64,000 nucleotides of DNA from Collinsella sp. AM18-10. Its GTDB lineage: Bacteria > Actinomycetota > Coriobacteriia > Coriobacteriales > Coriobacteriaceae. This document shows, piece after piece, positions 8,106 through 16,203 of the stretch (its first letter is position 1; each line of letters opens with the position of its first letter). Below the pieces are notes generated by a model, which made no database searches, had not been told where the DNA came from, and was given only the letters and a program-made list of their open reading frames with translations. The DNA lies in contig NZ_QRJO01000008.1 in NCBI RefSeq assembly GCF_003471585.1, positions 1-64,000 on the forward strand, given 5' to 3'. The position numbers and the translations under genes are program-made.

Positions 8106-9542
8106 ATGAAGACCATCAAGCTTGCTCCTGGTGAGCGCCTCGTTACCAACCAGCTCAACCGCAAGGGCGTGCTACCGCAAAACATCGTCGACGCCGCCCG
8201 CGATATCGTGGCCAACGTGCGCGCCAACGGCGATGCCGCGGTGCGCGATTACTGTCAGCGTTTTGACGGCGTTGAGCTGCAGAGCTTCCGTCTGCCGCAA
8301 GAGCAGATCGATGCCGCGCTCGAAGGCCTCGATCCCGCTTTTGTCGCGGCGCTCGAAAAGGCTGCACGCCAGATTCGCGAGTTCCACCAGCGCGAGGTCG
8401 AGCAGAGCTGGTTTACCACGCGCCCGGACGGCACGATGCTCGGCGTTAAGGTGACCCCGCTCGCGGCGGCCGGCATCTACGTGCCGGGCGGTCGCGCGCA
8501 GTATCCCTCCACCGTGCTCATGAATGCCATTCCCGCCAAGGTCGCCGGCGTCAAGCGCGTGGTTATGGTGACCCCGCCGCAAAAGGACGGCCTTATCAGC
8601 CCCTACACGCTCGCCGCGGCAAAGCTCGGCGGAGTGGACGAAATCTATATGGTGGGCGGCGCCCAGGCCGTGGCCGCGCTGGCGTACGGCACCGAGACCA
8701 TTCCGCGCGTCGACAAAATCACCGGTCCGGGCAACGCCTTTGTTGCCGCTGCCAAGCAGATCGTCTCCGGCGATGTGGGCATCGACATGGTCGCTGGCCC
8801 GTCCGAGGTCTGCGTGCTGGCCGATGCCACGGCCAAGCCTATGGTGGTCGCGGCCGACCTGATGGCTCAGGCCGAGCACGATCCGCTGGCGGCCTGCTAT
8901 CTGGTGACCTGCGACGAGCAGTTTGCGCGTGAGGTCGAGGCGGGTATCGACATTCTGGTAGCGCAGTCCCCGCGTGCCGAGATTACGTGCGCTTCGCTCG
9001 ATAACGAAGGCGCCATCGTGGTGGCCGCCGACATGGCGGCCGCCGTCGAGGCCGTGAACACCGTGGCGCCCGAGCACCTTGAGCTGCACTGCAAGGATGC
9101 GATGGGCCTGCTCGGCGGCATTCGCAACGCCGGCGCCATCTTTGTGGGCGCTTGGAGCTCCGAGCCGCTCGGCGATTACGTTGCCGGTCCCAACCACACG
9201 TTGCCGACCGGCGGCACGGCCATGTTCTCCAACCCGCTTTCGGTCGAAGAGTTCGTTAAGCGCTCGAGCGTTATATGCTATACGCCCGAGGGCCTGCTCT
9301 CCGACGCTCCCGCTACGCAGCGTCTGGCCGAGGCCGAGGGCCTGTGGGCGCACGCGCTTTCGGCCGCACTGCGTCGCCGCGTGTTGGAGCAGGGCGAGGA
9401 TGCCGTGAGCGCCGAGTCGCTCGCCGCGGCCGACCTGACCAAGGTCGCCTGGCCGGGCGACGCCGTGGCGACGGTTGCCGAGGGCGTGGACCTGGCGGCT
9501 GCAGGCGCAGATGGCGCTGGCGTAACCGGCGGGGAGGCCTAA
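8106..9542 (+). CDS. hisD: Histidinol dehydrogenase
   Basis: A 478-residue cytosolic Zn enzyme that oxidises L-histidinol to L-histidine in two NAD-dependent steps. The NAD-binding signature GPGNAFVAAAKQ, the metal-site segment MAQAEHDP and the catalytic pair in VAPEHLELH are all present. The C-terminus carries an Ala/Gly-rich tail beyond the usual ~430 residues. It begins 105 bp after hisZG, and hisC starts one base after its stop. Confidence 0.96.
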   Translation: MKTIKLAPGERLVTNQLNRKGVLPQNIVDAARDIVANVRANGDAAVRDYCQRFDGVELQSFRLPQEQIDAALEGLDPAFVAALEKAARQIREFHQREVEQSWFTTRPDGTMLGVKVTPLAAAGIYVPGGRAQYPSTVLMNAIPAKVAGVKRVVMVTPPQKDGLISPYTLAAAKLGGVDEIYMVGGAQAVAALAYGTETIPRVDKITGPGNAFVAAAKQIVSGDVGIDMVAGPSEVCVLADATAKPMVVAADLMAQAEHDPLAACYLVTCDEQFAREVEAGIDILVAQSPRAEITCASLDNEGAIVVAADMAAAVEAVNTVAPEHLELHCKDAMGLLGGIRNAGAIFVGAWSSEPLGDYVAGPNHTLPTGGTAMFSNPLSVEEFVKRSSVICYTPEGLLSDAPATQRLAEAEGLWAHALSAALRRRVLEQGEDAVSAESLAAADLTKVAWPGDAVATVAEGVDLAAAGADGAGVTGGEA

Positions 9543-9543
9543 T

Positions 9544-10659
9544 ATGGCCGAACTCACGCCTCGCATGAAGGAGCTCGTCCAGCCTTACCTGGCCGGTATT
9601 GAGCCCTACGATCCCAACTTTACGCCCACGCGCATCAACCTTTCGGCCAACGAGAACACCTATCCCGTGCCGGCTGGCGTGCGCGAGGCGGTCGACGCCG
9701 CCCTGGCTGCCACGCCGCTCAACCGCTATCCCGATCCCATGTCCAACGATCTGCGCGACGAGCTTGCCGCTTGGCATGGTGTGGCGCGCGAGAATGTCTG
9801 CGTGGGCAACGGCGGCGACGAGCTGCTCTATAACTACCTGTTGGCGTTTGGCGGCGCGGGACGGACCCTGCTCAACTGCCCGCCGTGCTTTAGCGAGTAT
9901 GCGTTCTTTGCGTCGCTCTGCCAGACCGAGGTGCGCGACGTGTGGCGCGACCCCGCGACCTTTGAGCTCGACCAGGCAGCCGTGCTTGCGGCGGCGTCCG
10001 AGTGCAACCTGGCAATCGTGACCTCGCCCAACAACCCCACGGGTGACGTGGCACCGCTCGACTTTGTCGCGGCGCTGTGCGATGCGTGCCCCGGCATGGT
10101 AATGGTTGACGAGGCCTACGTGGAGTTTGCCGACGATTCGTTTGGCGCGGTCACCACGGCGCAGGGGCTTATCGCCGAGCATCCCAACCTGGTGATTCTG
10201 CATACGTTGTCCAAGGCGTTTGGCGCTGCCGGTACGCGTCTGGGTTACGTGATCGCGGCGCCGGAAGTCATCGACGTGTTCGCGGCGATTCGCCAGATCT
10301 ATTCAGTTAACGTGCTGAGCCAGGCGGCAGCACTTGCCTGCGTGCGTGCCCGTGATGCCTACACGCCCGTGGTGGCACAGATCGCATCCGAGCGCGAGCG
10401 CGAGCTGTGCGCCCTGCGCGCAATGGCTGCCGAGGGCATGCCCGTGGAGGCATGGCCGAGCGCGGCGAACTTTGTGCTCGTGCGCACGCCGCATGCCACG
10501 CGCGTGCGCGAGCGTCTGCGCGACGAGTATTCGATTTTGGTGCGCGACTTTAGCTACGCGCCGGGGCTTGCGGACTGTCTGCGCATCACTGTGGGTACGC
10601 CGCAGGAAAACGACGAGGTGCTGGCCGCGTTTGCCGCGCTGGTGAAGGAGGAGATGTAG
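9544..10659 (+). CDS. hisC: Histidinol-phosphate aminotransferase
   Basis: A 371-residue fold-type I PLP enzyme making histidinol phosphate from imidazole-acetol phosphate. Visible motifs are NLSANENTYP at the N-terminus, TSPNNPTGD, VDEAYVEF, the PLP-lysine segment TLSKAFGAAGTRLGY (Lys224) and RITVGTPQEND near the end. It sits tightly between hisD and hisB, with the hisB ATG directly following its TAG. HisC enzymes can also act on aromatic amino acids, but the operon settles the role. Confidence 0.95.
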   Translation: MAELTPRMKELVQPYLAGIEPYDPNFTPTRINLSANENTYPVPAGVREAVDAALAATPLNRYPDPMSNDLRDELAAWHGVARENVCVGNGGDELLYNYLLAFGGAGRTLLNCPPCFSEYAFFASLCQTEVRDVWRDPATFELDQAAVLAAASECNLAIVTSPNNPTGDVAPLDFVAALCDACPGMVMVDEAYVEFADDSFGAVTTAQGLIAEHPNLVILHTLSKAFGAAGTRLGYVIAAPEVIDVFAAIRQIYSVNVLSQAAALACVRARDAYTPVVAQIASERERELCALRAMAAEGMPVEAWPSAANFVLVRTPHATRVRERLRDEYSILVRDFSYAPGLADCLRITVGTPQENDEVLAAFAALVKEEM

Positions 10660-11247
10660 ATGGACCGCTATGCCGAGGTAACCCGCAAGACGGGCGAGAC
10701 CGACATTGTCGTAAAGCTCGACCTGGACGGATCTGGCGTGTGCGATATCTCGACCGGCGTGCCGTTTTTCGACCACATGCTCAACGCTTTTGGCCGCCAT
10801 GGCCTGTTCGATCTGACGGTGCATGCGGTGGGCGACGTCGAGGTCGACGCGCACCACACCGTTGAGGACACGGGCATTGTGCTGGGCGAGGCGTTTTGCC
10901 AGGCGCTGGGCGACAAGGCGGGTATTACGCGCTTTGCCGACGCGGCGATCGCCATGGACGAGACACTCGTGATGGCCGCCGTGGATATCTCGGGTCGCGG
11001 GCAGGCCTATTGCGAGCTGCCCGTGCCGACTGAGCGCGTGGGCAGCTTTGATACCGAGCTGGCCGTCGAGTTCTTCTATGCCTTTGCGCGCGATGCCAAG
11101 CTCACGCTGCGCGTGCGCGAGCTGGCGGGCGGCAATTCGCACCACATTATCGAGGCCGCCTTTAAGGCCGTGGGCCGCACGATGCGCCGCGCCTGCGAAC
11201 TCGATCCCCGCGTGCAGGGTATCCCCAGCACCAAGGGCTCGCTGTAA
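10660..11247 (+). CDS. hisB: Imidazoleglycerol-phosphate dehydratase
   Basis: A 195-residue monofunctional dehydratase, the usual size for non-enteric HisB without a phosphatase domain. The two metal-binding repeats are clear: FFDHMLNAFGRH with DAHHTVEDTGIVLGEA, and SHHIIEAAFKAVGR near the C-terminus. Because no phosphatase domain is fused, histidinol-phosphatase must come from another gene (see 14628-15539). Confidence 0.96.
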   Translation: MDRYAEVTRKTGETDIVVKLDLDGSGVCDISTGVPFFDHMLNAFGRHGLFDLTVHAVGDVEVDAHHTVEDTGIVLGEAFCQALGDKAGITRFADAAIAMDETLVMAAVDISGRGQAYCELPVPTERVGSFDTELAVEFFYAFARDAKLTLRVRELAGGNSHHIIEAAFKAVGRTMRRACELDPRVQGIPSTKGSL

Positions 11248-11260
11248 CCGTCACAAGGGT

Positions 11261-11301
11261 AAAACCACCACGAAGATGCCTGTCCTCTTTGTGGTGGTTT
11301 T
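11261..11301 (+). terminator. Terminator-like hairpin between hisB and hisH
   Basis: AAAACCACCAC (11261-11271) pairs perfectly with GTGGTGGTTTT (11291-11301), and the inner GAAGA/TCTTT extends the stem. The arms supply an A-run and a T-run, so it can act as an intrinsic terminator or attenuator on either strand. It splits the his operon into an upstream ZG-D-C-B part and a downstream H-A-F-I-E part. Confidence 0.7.
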
Positions 11302-11326
11302 GGATGATGAGAAGTGGAGGGGTCGC

Positions 11327-12028
11327 GTGGGCGAACCGAAGATCGTGGTGGTCGACTACCACAAGGGCAACTTGTCGAGCGTCGTGCGCGGGCTTGCGCG
11401 CGCCGGTGCCGCCGCCTGCACGTCGGACGATCCGGAGCAGATCCGCAACGCCGACGGCCTGGTCATCCCGGGCGTGGGTGCGTTCTATGACGCGATCGCC
11501 TTTATGCGTCAGAGCGGCGAGGAGGTGGCCGTGCTCGATGCCGTTGCCGCCGGAACTCCGCTGCTCGGCATCTGCCTGGGCCTTCAGCTGTTTTTTGAGC
11601 GCGGCAACGAGGGCGTGCCTGCGAACGAGGACGCGGACGCGGACGACGATGCCTCCGAGCAGGCCGGTGGTCCCTGGGTCGATGGCCTGGGCATCATGCG
11701 TGGCTCGTGCACGCACCTGGAGTCGAGCCGTCTGAAGGTCCCGCACGTGGGCTGGGACCAGGTGCGCATGACGCCCGCCGGTGCGGCCGATCCGTTGCTT
11801 GCCGGTTTTGCCGAGGGCGCCAACATGTATTTCACTCACAGCTACGCGGTGGCCGACGACGTCGATGCCGCCGATGTGTTGGCGCGCACGCACTATACAC
11901 GGAGCTTCCCGTGCATCGTGCGCCATGGCAACGTGTGGGGCTGCCAGTTCCATCCCGAGAAATCCTCTGCGCTGGGTCAGCGCATCCTTAAGAACTTCGT
12001 GAGCATCGTCGAGGGGGCCGGCCGATGA
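11327..12028 (+). CDS. hisH: Imidazole glycerol phosphate synthase, glutaminase subunit
   Basis: A 233-residue class I glutamine amidotransferase that supplies ammonia to HisF. IVVVDYHKGNLSSV opens the domain, GICLGLQLFFERG carries the nucleophilic Cys, and CQFHPEKSS holds the catalytic His and Glu. The GTG at 11327 is chosen because GGAGGGG precedes it and family members begin at this point; a much longer in-frame extension overlaps hisB. Oddity: an acidic insert of about 18 residues (roughly 100-118, rich in Asp) lies after the Cys loop. hisA overlaps its last four bases. Confidence 0.95.
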   Translation: MGEPKIVVVDYHKGNLSSVVRGLARAGAAACTSDDPEQIRNADGLVIPGVGAFYDAIAFMRQSGEEVAVLDAVAAGTPLLGICLGLQLFFERGNEGVPANEDADADDDASEQAGGPWVDGLGIMRGSCTHLESSRLKVPHVGWDQVRMTPAGAADPLLAGFAEGANMYFTHSYAVADDVDAADVLARTHYTRSFPCIVRHGNVWGCQFHPEKSSALGQRILKNFVSIVEGAGR

Positions 12029-12768
12029 TTCTGTTTCCCGCAATCGATTTGATCGGCGGCAAGGTCGTGCGCCTGGAGCGCGGCGACCGGAGCCGCTGTA
12101 AGGTGTATTCTGACGACCCCGTGGCCGTTGCCCGCTCCTTTGCCGAGCAGGGCGCGAGCTGGGTGCACGTCGTCGACCTGTCCGCTGCCTTTGGCGAGGA
12201 CGAGGACGCGTGCGCTGCCAACTCGGCAGCGATTAAGGCCATCTGCGGCGTCGACGGTCTGTCCGCGGACGTGGGCGGCGGCGTACGTTCGCTCGCGCGC
12301 ATCGACGAGCTGGCCGGCTACGGCGCGCGTCGCATCGCGCTAGGCACGGTGCTCGTGACCGAGCCGGGATTTGCCGAGGTGGCGGCGCAAGGCTTTGGCG
12401 AGTTACTGGTGGCAGACATTGCCGCCCGTGACGGCCAGGTCAAGGTGAATGGTTGGCGCGACGGCGCGGGTGTGGCGCTCGACGACGCCGTGGCGCAGCT
12501 CACCGAGCTGGGCTTTAAGCATCTGGTGTATACCGACATCGCGCGCGATGGCATGCAGACGGGCATCGACGTGGCGGCGTATCGCCATGTGGCCGAGGTC
12601 GCGGGCTTTCCCGTCGTGGCTTCGGGCGGCATCTCGACGCTCGACGATATCCGCGCACTGGCCGCGGTGGGCGAGGATGCCATCGAGGGTGCCATTACCG
12701 GTCGTGCGCTCTACGAGGGCAACTTTACGCTGGCCCAGGCGTTGGCCGCCGCCCGAGGGAAGGAGTAG
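12025..12768 (+). CDS. hisA: ProFAR isomerase HisA
   Basis: A 247-residue (beta/alpha)8 barrel that converts ProFAR to PRFAR by Amadori rearrangement. The N-terminal PAIDLIGGKVVRLERGD contains the catalytic Asp, VGGGVRS is the first phosphate site, and YTDIARDGMQTG holds the second catalytic Asp. It overlaps hisH by ATGA and is three bases from hisF. Confidence 0.96.
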   Translation: MILFPAIDLIGGKVVRLERGDRSRCKVYSDDPVAVARSFAEQGASWVHVVDLSAAFGEDEDACAANSAAIKAICGVDGLSADVGGGVRSLARIDELAGYGARRIALGTVLVTEPGFAEVAAQGFGELLVADIAARDGQVKVNGWRDGAGVALDDAVAQLTELGFKHLVYTDIARDGMQTGIDVAAYRHVAEVAGFPVVASGGISTLDDIRALAAVGEDAIEGAITGRALYEGNFTLAQALAAARGKE

Positions 12769-12771
12769 CCC

Positions 12772-13554
12772 ATGCTTGCCAAACGCGTAATTCCCTGTCT
12801 GGATGTTAAGGACGGCCGCGTGGTCAAGGGCGTCAACTTTGTGAGCCTGCGCGATGCGGGCGACCCGGTGGAGCTGGCCCGCGCCTACGACCGCAAGGGC
12901 GCGGACGAGGTCGTGTTTTTAGACATTACCGCCACAAGCGACAACCGCGCGACGACCATCGAGATGGCGGCGCACGCGGCCGAAGAGCTGGCCATTCCCT
13001 ATACCGTGGGCGGCGGTTTCCGCGACTTGGCGGGTATGCGGACCATGGTTGCCGCCGGTGCCGATAAGGTGTCGCTTAACTCTGCCGCCGTGCGCGACCC
13101 GTCGCTGATCAGCCAGGCCGCCGCGGCGTTTGGCAGCCAGGCCGTGGTCGTGGCGATTGATGCCAAGCGCGTGGGGCTGCCCGGGGAGCCGGGCGCCGAT
13201 AAGTGGGAGGTCTTTACGGCGGGCGGCCGCAACGCTACGGGTATCGACGCGGTGGCGTGGGCCGAGGAGGCGGTTCGTCGCGGCGCCGGCGAAATCCTAC
13301 TGACCAGCATGGATCGCGACGGCACCAAGGCCGGCTTCGATTTGGCGCTCACCCGCGCCGTGGCGCGCGCGGTACCAATCCCCGTCATCGCGAGCGGCGG
13401 CGTGGGCACGCTCGAGCATTTTGCCGAGGGCGTGATCGAGGGCGAGGCGGATGCCGTGCTGGCAGCAAGTGTCTTTCACTTTGGAACCTTCAGCATTCGC
13501 CAGGTGAAGGAGTATATGGCGTCGCAGGGCATCCCTGTGAGGTTGGACTTCTAG
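12772..13554 (+). CDS. hisF: Imidazole glycerol phosphate synthase, cyclase subunit
   Basis: A 260-residue barrel paired with His[16 protein letters not shown] and [14 protein letters not shown] carry the two catalytic Asp residues; VGGGFRD and [11 protein letters not shown] are the phosphate sites. A stand-alone HisF with separate HisH is the normal bacterial arrangement. The gene ends 10 bp before a large palindrome. Confidence 0.97.
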   Translation: MLAKRVIPCLDVKDGRVVKGVNFVSLRDAGDPVELARAYDRKGADEVVFLDITATSDNRATTIEMAAHAAEELAIPYTVGGGFRDLAGMRTMVAAGADKVSLNSAAVRDPSLISQAAAAFGSQAVVVAIDAKRVGLPGEPGADKWEVFTAGGRNATGIDAVAWAEEAVRRGAGEILLTSMDRDGTKAGFDLALTRAVARAVPIPVIASGGVGTLEHFAEGVIEGEADAVLAASVFHFGTFSIRQVKEYMASQGIPVRLDF

Positions 13555-13563
13555 TGCTGCGGC

Positions 13564-13657
13564 TTGTCCAGGCACCGCATCTTGCCGCTCAAACCGTCGC
13601 TCGCGTACCAAAGTACGCGTCGCTCCTCTTTCGCGGCAACCTGCGGCACCTGGACAA
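13564..13657. repeat. Nested 94-bp palindrome between hisF and hisI
   Basis: Four co-axial stems are visible: TTGTCCAGG/CCTGGACAA (13564-13572, 13649-13657), CCGCA/TGCGG (13575-13579, 13642-13646), TTGCCGC/GCGGCAA (13582-13588, 13633-13639) and CGCGTAC/GTACGCG (13602-13608, 13613-13619). The whole would fold into one long hairpin in the his mRNA. It looks like an inserted REP- or MITE-type palindrome. Confidence 0.85.
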
Positions 13658-13701
13658 CCCTCGCCGACCTGTGGGGTTTCGTTTGTTACTTGGGAGAAAT
13701 G

Positions 13702-14043
13702 ATGACTGAGGTAGTAGAAGCTGCTGATCTTAAATACGACGCTCACGGGCTGATTCCTTGTGTGGTTCAGCAGTATGACACCGGCGAGGTGCTTATGGTT
13801 GCTTGGATGAACGAGGAATCGGTGGGGCTGACGCTCAAGACCGGGACCACGTGGTTTTGGAGTCGCAGCCGCCAGGAGCTCTGGAACAAGGGCGCGACGA
13901 GCGGCAACATGCAGGAGGTCAAGGAACTCTGGGCCGACTGCGATAGCGATACGCTACTGGTCAAGGTCGACTCTCCGGGCCCGGCCTGCCACACCGGCAA
14001 CCGTACCTGCTTCTTTAAGCACGTAAAGGGGGGGACACGATGA
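13702..14043 (+). CDS. hisI: Phosphoribosyl-AMP cyclohydrolase
   Basis: A 113-residue Zn/Mg-dependent hydrolase opening the adenine ring of PR-AMP. The conserved [24 protein letters not shown], the [11 protein letters not shown] metal site and the Zn cysteines in [10 protein letters not shown] are present. The second of two adjacent ATGs is chosen (13702), giving better spacing to GGGAGA; 13699 is equally possible. HisE is encoded separately two genes on. It overlaps the next small gene by four bases. Confidence 0.95.
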   Translation: MTEVVEAADLKYDAHGLIPCVVQQYDTGEVLMVAWMNEESVGLTLKTGTTWFWSRSRQELWNKGATSGNMQEVKELWADCDSDTLLVKVDSPGPACHTGNRTCFFKHVKGGTR

Positions 14044-14267
14044 AAGTCGTGACGCCGTTCGAGGTCGCCGAATGCAACACCGAGCTCCTCCGCGCGGGCG
14101 TGCCATGCCGCGTGCACCTGACTGATGCCTGCGGGGCGCAGTCGCTTTGGCTCGAGGCCGAGAAGGAAAGGCTCAATGAGGCCCATGCCGTCATCGTCGA
14201 GTTCTTTGAGAAAAAGGGCGCAAAGCCTCGGTTCGATGAGACCGGTACCTACTTTACGCTGCAGTAA
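14040..14267 (+). CDS. Small conserved protein inside the his operon
   Basis: A 75-residue soluble protein with no membrane segment and a conserved-looking core, [17 protein letters not shown]. It overlaps hisI by ATGA and lies 15 bp before hisE, so it is certainly translated with them. I recall a small family named for an R-D-A-C motif that occurs near his genes in Coriobacteria and some clostridia; here the motif is TDAC. Function is unknown. Position suggests an accessory to the HisI/HisE steps or to their regulation, but this is inference only. Confidence 0.7.
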   Translation: MKVVTPFEVAECNTELLRAGVPCRVHLTDACGAQSLWLEAEKERLNEAHAVIVEFFEKKGAKPRFDETGTYFTLQ

Positions 14268-14282
14268 CGAGAGGAAATAACC

Positions 14283-14600
14283 ATGGGAGTCAGAACAGCT
14301 AACGTGCAGCCGGGAAACATCGGTGAGACGCTGACGGGACTGGCCGAGGTGATTCACGGCCGTCGCGATGCGCCGCCGCAGGAGAGCTATACCGCGCGTC
14401 TGCTGACCGACGTCGAGGACGAGCTTCTCAAGAAGCTTGCCGAGGAGGCGAGCGAGGTGATCATGGCCTGCAAGGATAACGACCACGATCACATCCGCTA
14501 CGAGGCCGGCGACCTGATCTACCACCTGCTCGTGACGCTCGAGCGCTACGGCATCACCCTCGACGAACTGGCCGGCGAACTCAACGCCCGCCGCCACTAG
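14283..14600 (+). CDS. hisE: Phosphoribosyl-ATP pyrophosphatase
   Basis: A 105-residue all-alpha NTP pyrophosphohydrolase of the MazG-like fold acting on PR-ATP. The EEASEVIMACKDN and YEAGDLIYHLLV helices carry the metal-binding Glu and Asp residues. RBS GAGAGGAAA precedes the ATG. It is the last gene of the his cluster; a GGGGACGTTCTT-type repeat fragment follows at 14606. Confidence 0.95.
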   Translation: MGVRTANVQPGNIGETLTGLAEVIHGRRDAPPQESYTARLLTDVEDELLKKLAEEASEVIMACKDNDHDHIRYEAGDLIYHLLVTLERYGITLDELAGELNARRH

Positions 14601-14627
14601 TCATTGGGGACGTTCTTAAACGACTAG

Positions 14628-15539
14628 TTAGGCGAGGGGCGTGGATTCCCATTCGCCGGTGGGGTGGGGGATATCGAAGGCCCGGTAGCCGCAGTCGTAG
14701 GCGTGGGCCTGGGCCTCGCGGATGTTCCAGCAGATGTCGCAGGCGCGGTGCGCGTCCGAGCCAAAGGTGATGGGCACCTCGGCATGGGCGAAGCGGCGCA
14801 ACAGCCCGGTCGCGGGGTAGTAATCGTCGAGCCCCTTGCGCGGTGCGGCGGTCGAGACCTCAACGCGGCGACCCGTATCGTGGGCGCATTCGGCCATCTG
14901 CTCCCAAAACGGCGCGGGGTCAAAGTCGGGTGCAAAGCCGTCCTTCGAAAAGCGCATGACCAGGTCGGGATGGGCCATCGCGTCAAAGTTGAGTGAGCTT
15001 TCGCAAGCACGGCACCAGTCGTCGACGTAGCACTCCCACACGCCGCGCACGCCTAAGTTTTCCCAAACATGCAAGTTGGTATCGTCGTCGATCCAACCGC
15101 AAAGGGAATCGGGTGTATCGGGGCGCGCGACGTCCTCTGTCCCTGCCGTGCCCGCGGCGCCTGCCGCAATATCGCCCGGGTTGCCAATCCAGTGCACGCT
15201 GCCCAGACGTACGACGGCGCCCTGGGACCAGCGCTCTACCAAGGGCTCGCAGCCCTCGTACCAATCGCATTCAAAACCGTAGATAAAGGTGAGCTCCGGC
15301 GCAATCTGCGCGGCGAGTTTGCGGGCGTCCTCAAAGGCCAAACGATGTGCCGGCAAGTCGCCCTCGACGACCTGCACCTCGCAGTTAGCATCCATACTGG
15401 CGGGCAGGGTAAGGTGGTCGGTCGAGACCATGACGCGGCAGCCGGCGGCAGCAGCGGCACGGACGTTGTCCTCGAACGAGGCGTGCCCGTCCGAGAACGA
15501 GGTATGAGTATGGCAATCGACCAGCGGGCAGGCGGGCAT
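14628..15539 (-). CDS. PHP-domain phosphatase, probable histidinol-phosphatase (HisJ/HisK type)
   Basis: A 303-residue PHP-superfamily metal phosphoesterase. Metal ligands are visible in VDCHTHTSFSDGH at the N-terminus, STDHLTLP, GFECDWY, LGSVHWIG and, near the end, GSDAHRACD. The size and the set of motifs fit histidinol-phosphatases of the HisJ/HisK family. Convergent orientation against a his operon that lacks this enzyme strongly supports the role. The start is the ATG at 15539, preceded by AAAGGAGT. A different phosphoester substrate cannot be excluded. Confidence 0.8.
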   Translation of the reverse strand: MPACPLVDCHTHTSFSDGHASFEDNVRAAAAAGCRVMVSTDHLTLPASMDANCEVQVVEGDLPAHRLAFEDARKLAAQIAPELTFIYGFECDWYEGCEPLVERWSQGAVVRLGSVHWIGNPGDIAAGAAGTAGTEDVARPDTPDSLCGWIDDDTNLHVWENLGVRGVWECYVDDWCRACESSLNFDAMAHPDLVMRFSKDGFAPDFDPAPFWEQMAECAHDTGRRVEVSTAAPRKGLDDYYPATGLLRRFAHAEVPITFGSDAHRACDICWNIREAQAHAYDCGYRAFDIPHPTGEWESTPLA

Positions 15540-15674
15540 GGCGACTCCTTTGCATTTGGTGAATCCGCTCCATTGTAACGGCGCCGCCCCCGACGCGCCG
15601 GGCACGTCGGGGGCCGAAATCGACTGGAAAGGGCGGGCAGCGCACGGTCGCCGCCGCATGGCATCGACCCAGCT

Positions 15675-15745
15675 TCCAAACATGTACGTCAGCATCCAAA
15701 AGCTGCAAAAAATGACATGTTTGGAGGGTGACGTACACGTTTGGA
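15675..15745. repeat. Dispersed palindromic repeat, copy 1
   Basis: A 71-bp imperfect palindrome. Outer arms TCCAAACATGTACGTCA and TGACGTACACGTTTGGA enclose a loop with AAAAAATGACATG. A second copy lies at 19978-20049. Both are intergenic and flank the small Cys-rich gene plus the ABC exporter gene. Confidence 0.85.
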
Positions 15746-15783
15746 CGAGGGCGACGTTCGGCAATCGACGGCGCCCGCTGCGG

Positions 15784-16203
15784 CTACTTGTCAGATGCTG
15801 CCGCTCGCTTGGCCTGCACCGTTATAATCGCGTGCCTCACGGCGGTGATGGGGCGATAGCGGATCATACGCGGTCCCGACCAGCGCATGACCTCGCGGAT
15901 CTTCTCGCGCATGGCAGGCCGGTAGCAATGCGAAGGACAGGCCGAGCAAAATGTCTTGGTGCCCATGTGCGGGCAGTGCTCAATGCGCGCGATGGCGTAT
16001 TTCTGCAGCTCGGCGCATTCGGGGCAGAGCGTAATGGTTCGAAGGCCGAGTTTCACGCGCACGGACTCATCGTCGCCAGCCTGTTCGACCACATGCCCGC
16101 CGCCATGATGCCCACGACACCACAGCGCAATCATCTGCGACACCATTTGGGCCTCACGCTCACGTTTGCGTGCTAGCTCCGGTGTGTCGACTGGGCGCGC
16201 CAT
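15784..16203 (-). CDS. Nitrous oxide-stimulated promoter family protein
   Basis: A 139-residue soluble protein with a cysteine-rich core: LCPECAELQKYA, IEHCPHMGTKTFCSACPSHCY and MREKIREVMRWSGPRM. The Cys pattern and the last segment match the family named nitrous oxide-stimulated promoter (Pfam YbgA-unrelated, PF11756 as I recall). Biochemical role is unknown; metal or Fe-S binding is plausible from the Cys spacing. Its ATG overlaps the stop of the ABC exporter gene by one base (TAATG), so the two are coupled. Confidence 0.75.
   Translation of the reverse strand: MARPVDTPELARKREREAQMVSQMIALWCRGHHGGGHVVEQAGDDESVRVKLGLRTITLCPECAELQKYAIARIEHCPHMGTKTFCSACPSHCYRPAMREKIREVMRWSGPRMIRYRPITAVRHAIITVQAKRAAASDK

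Noticed and set aside
8172..9566. A 464-codon minus-strand frame over hisD
   Set aside because: Antisense shadow of a conserved enzyme gene, with no recognisable motif.
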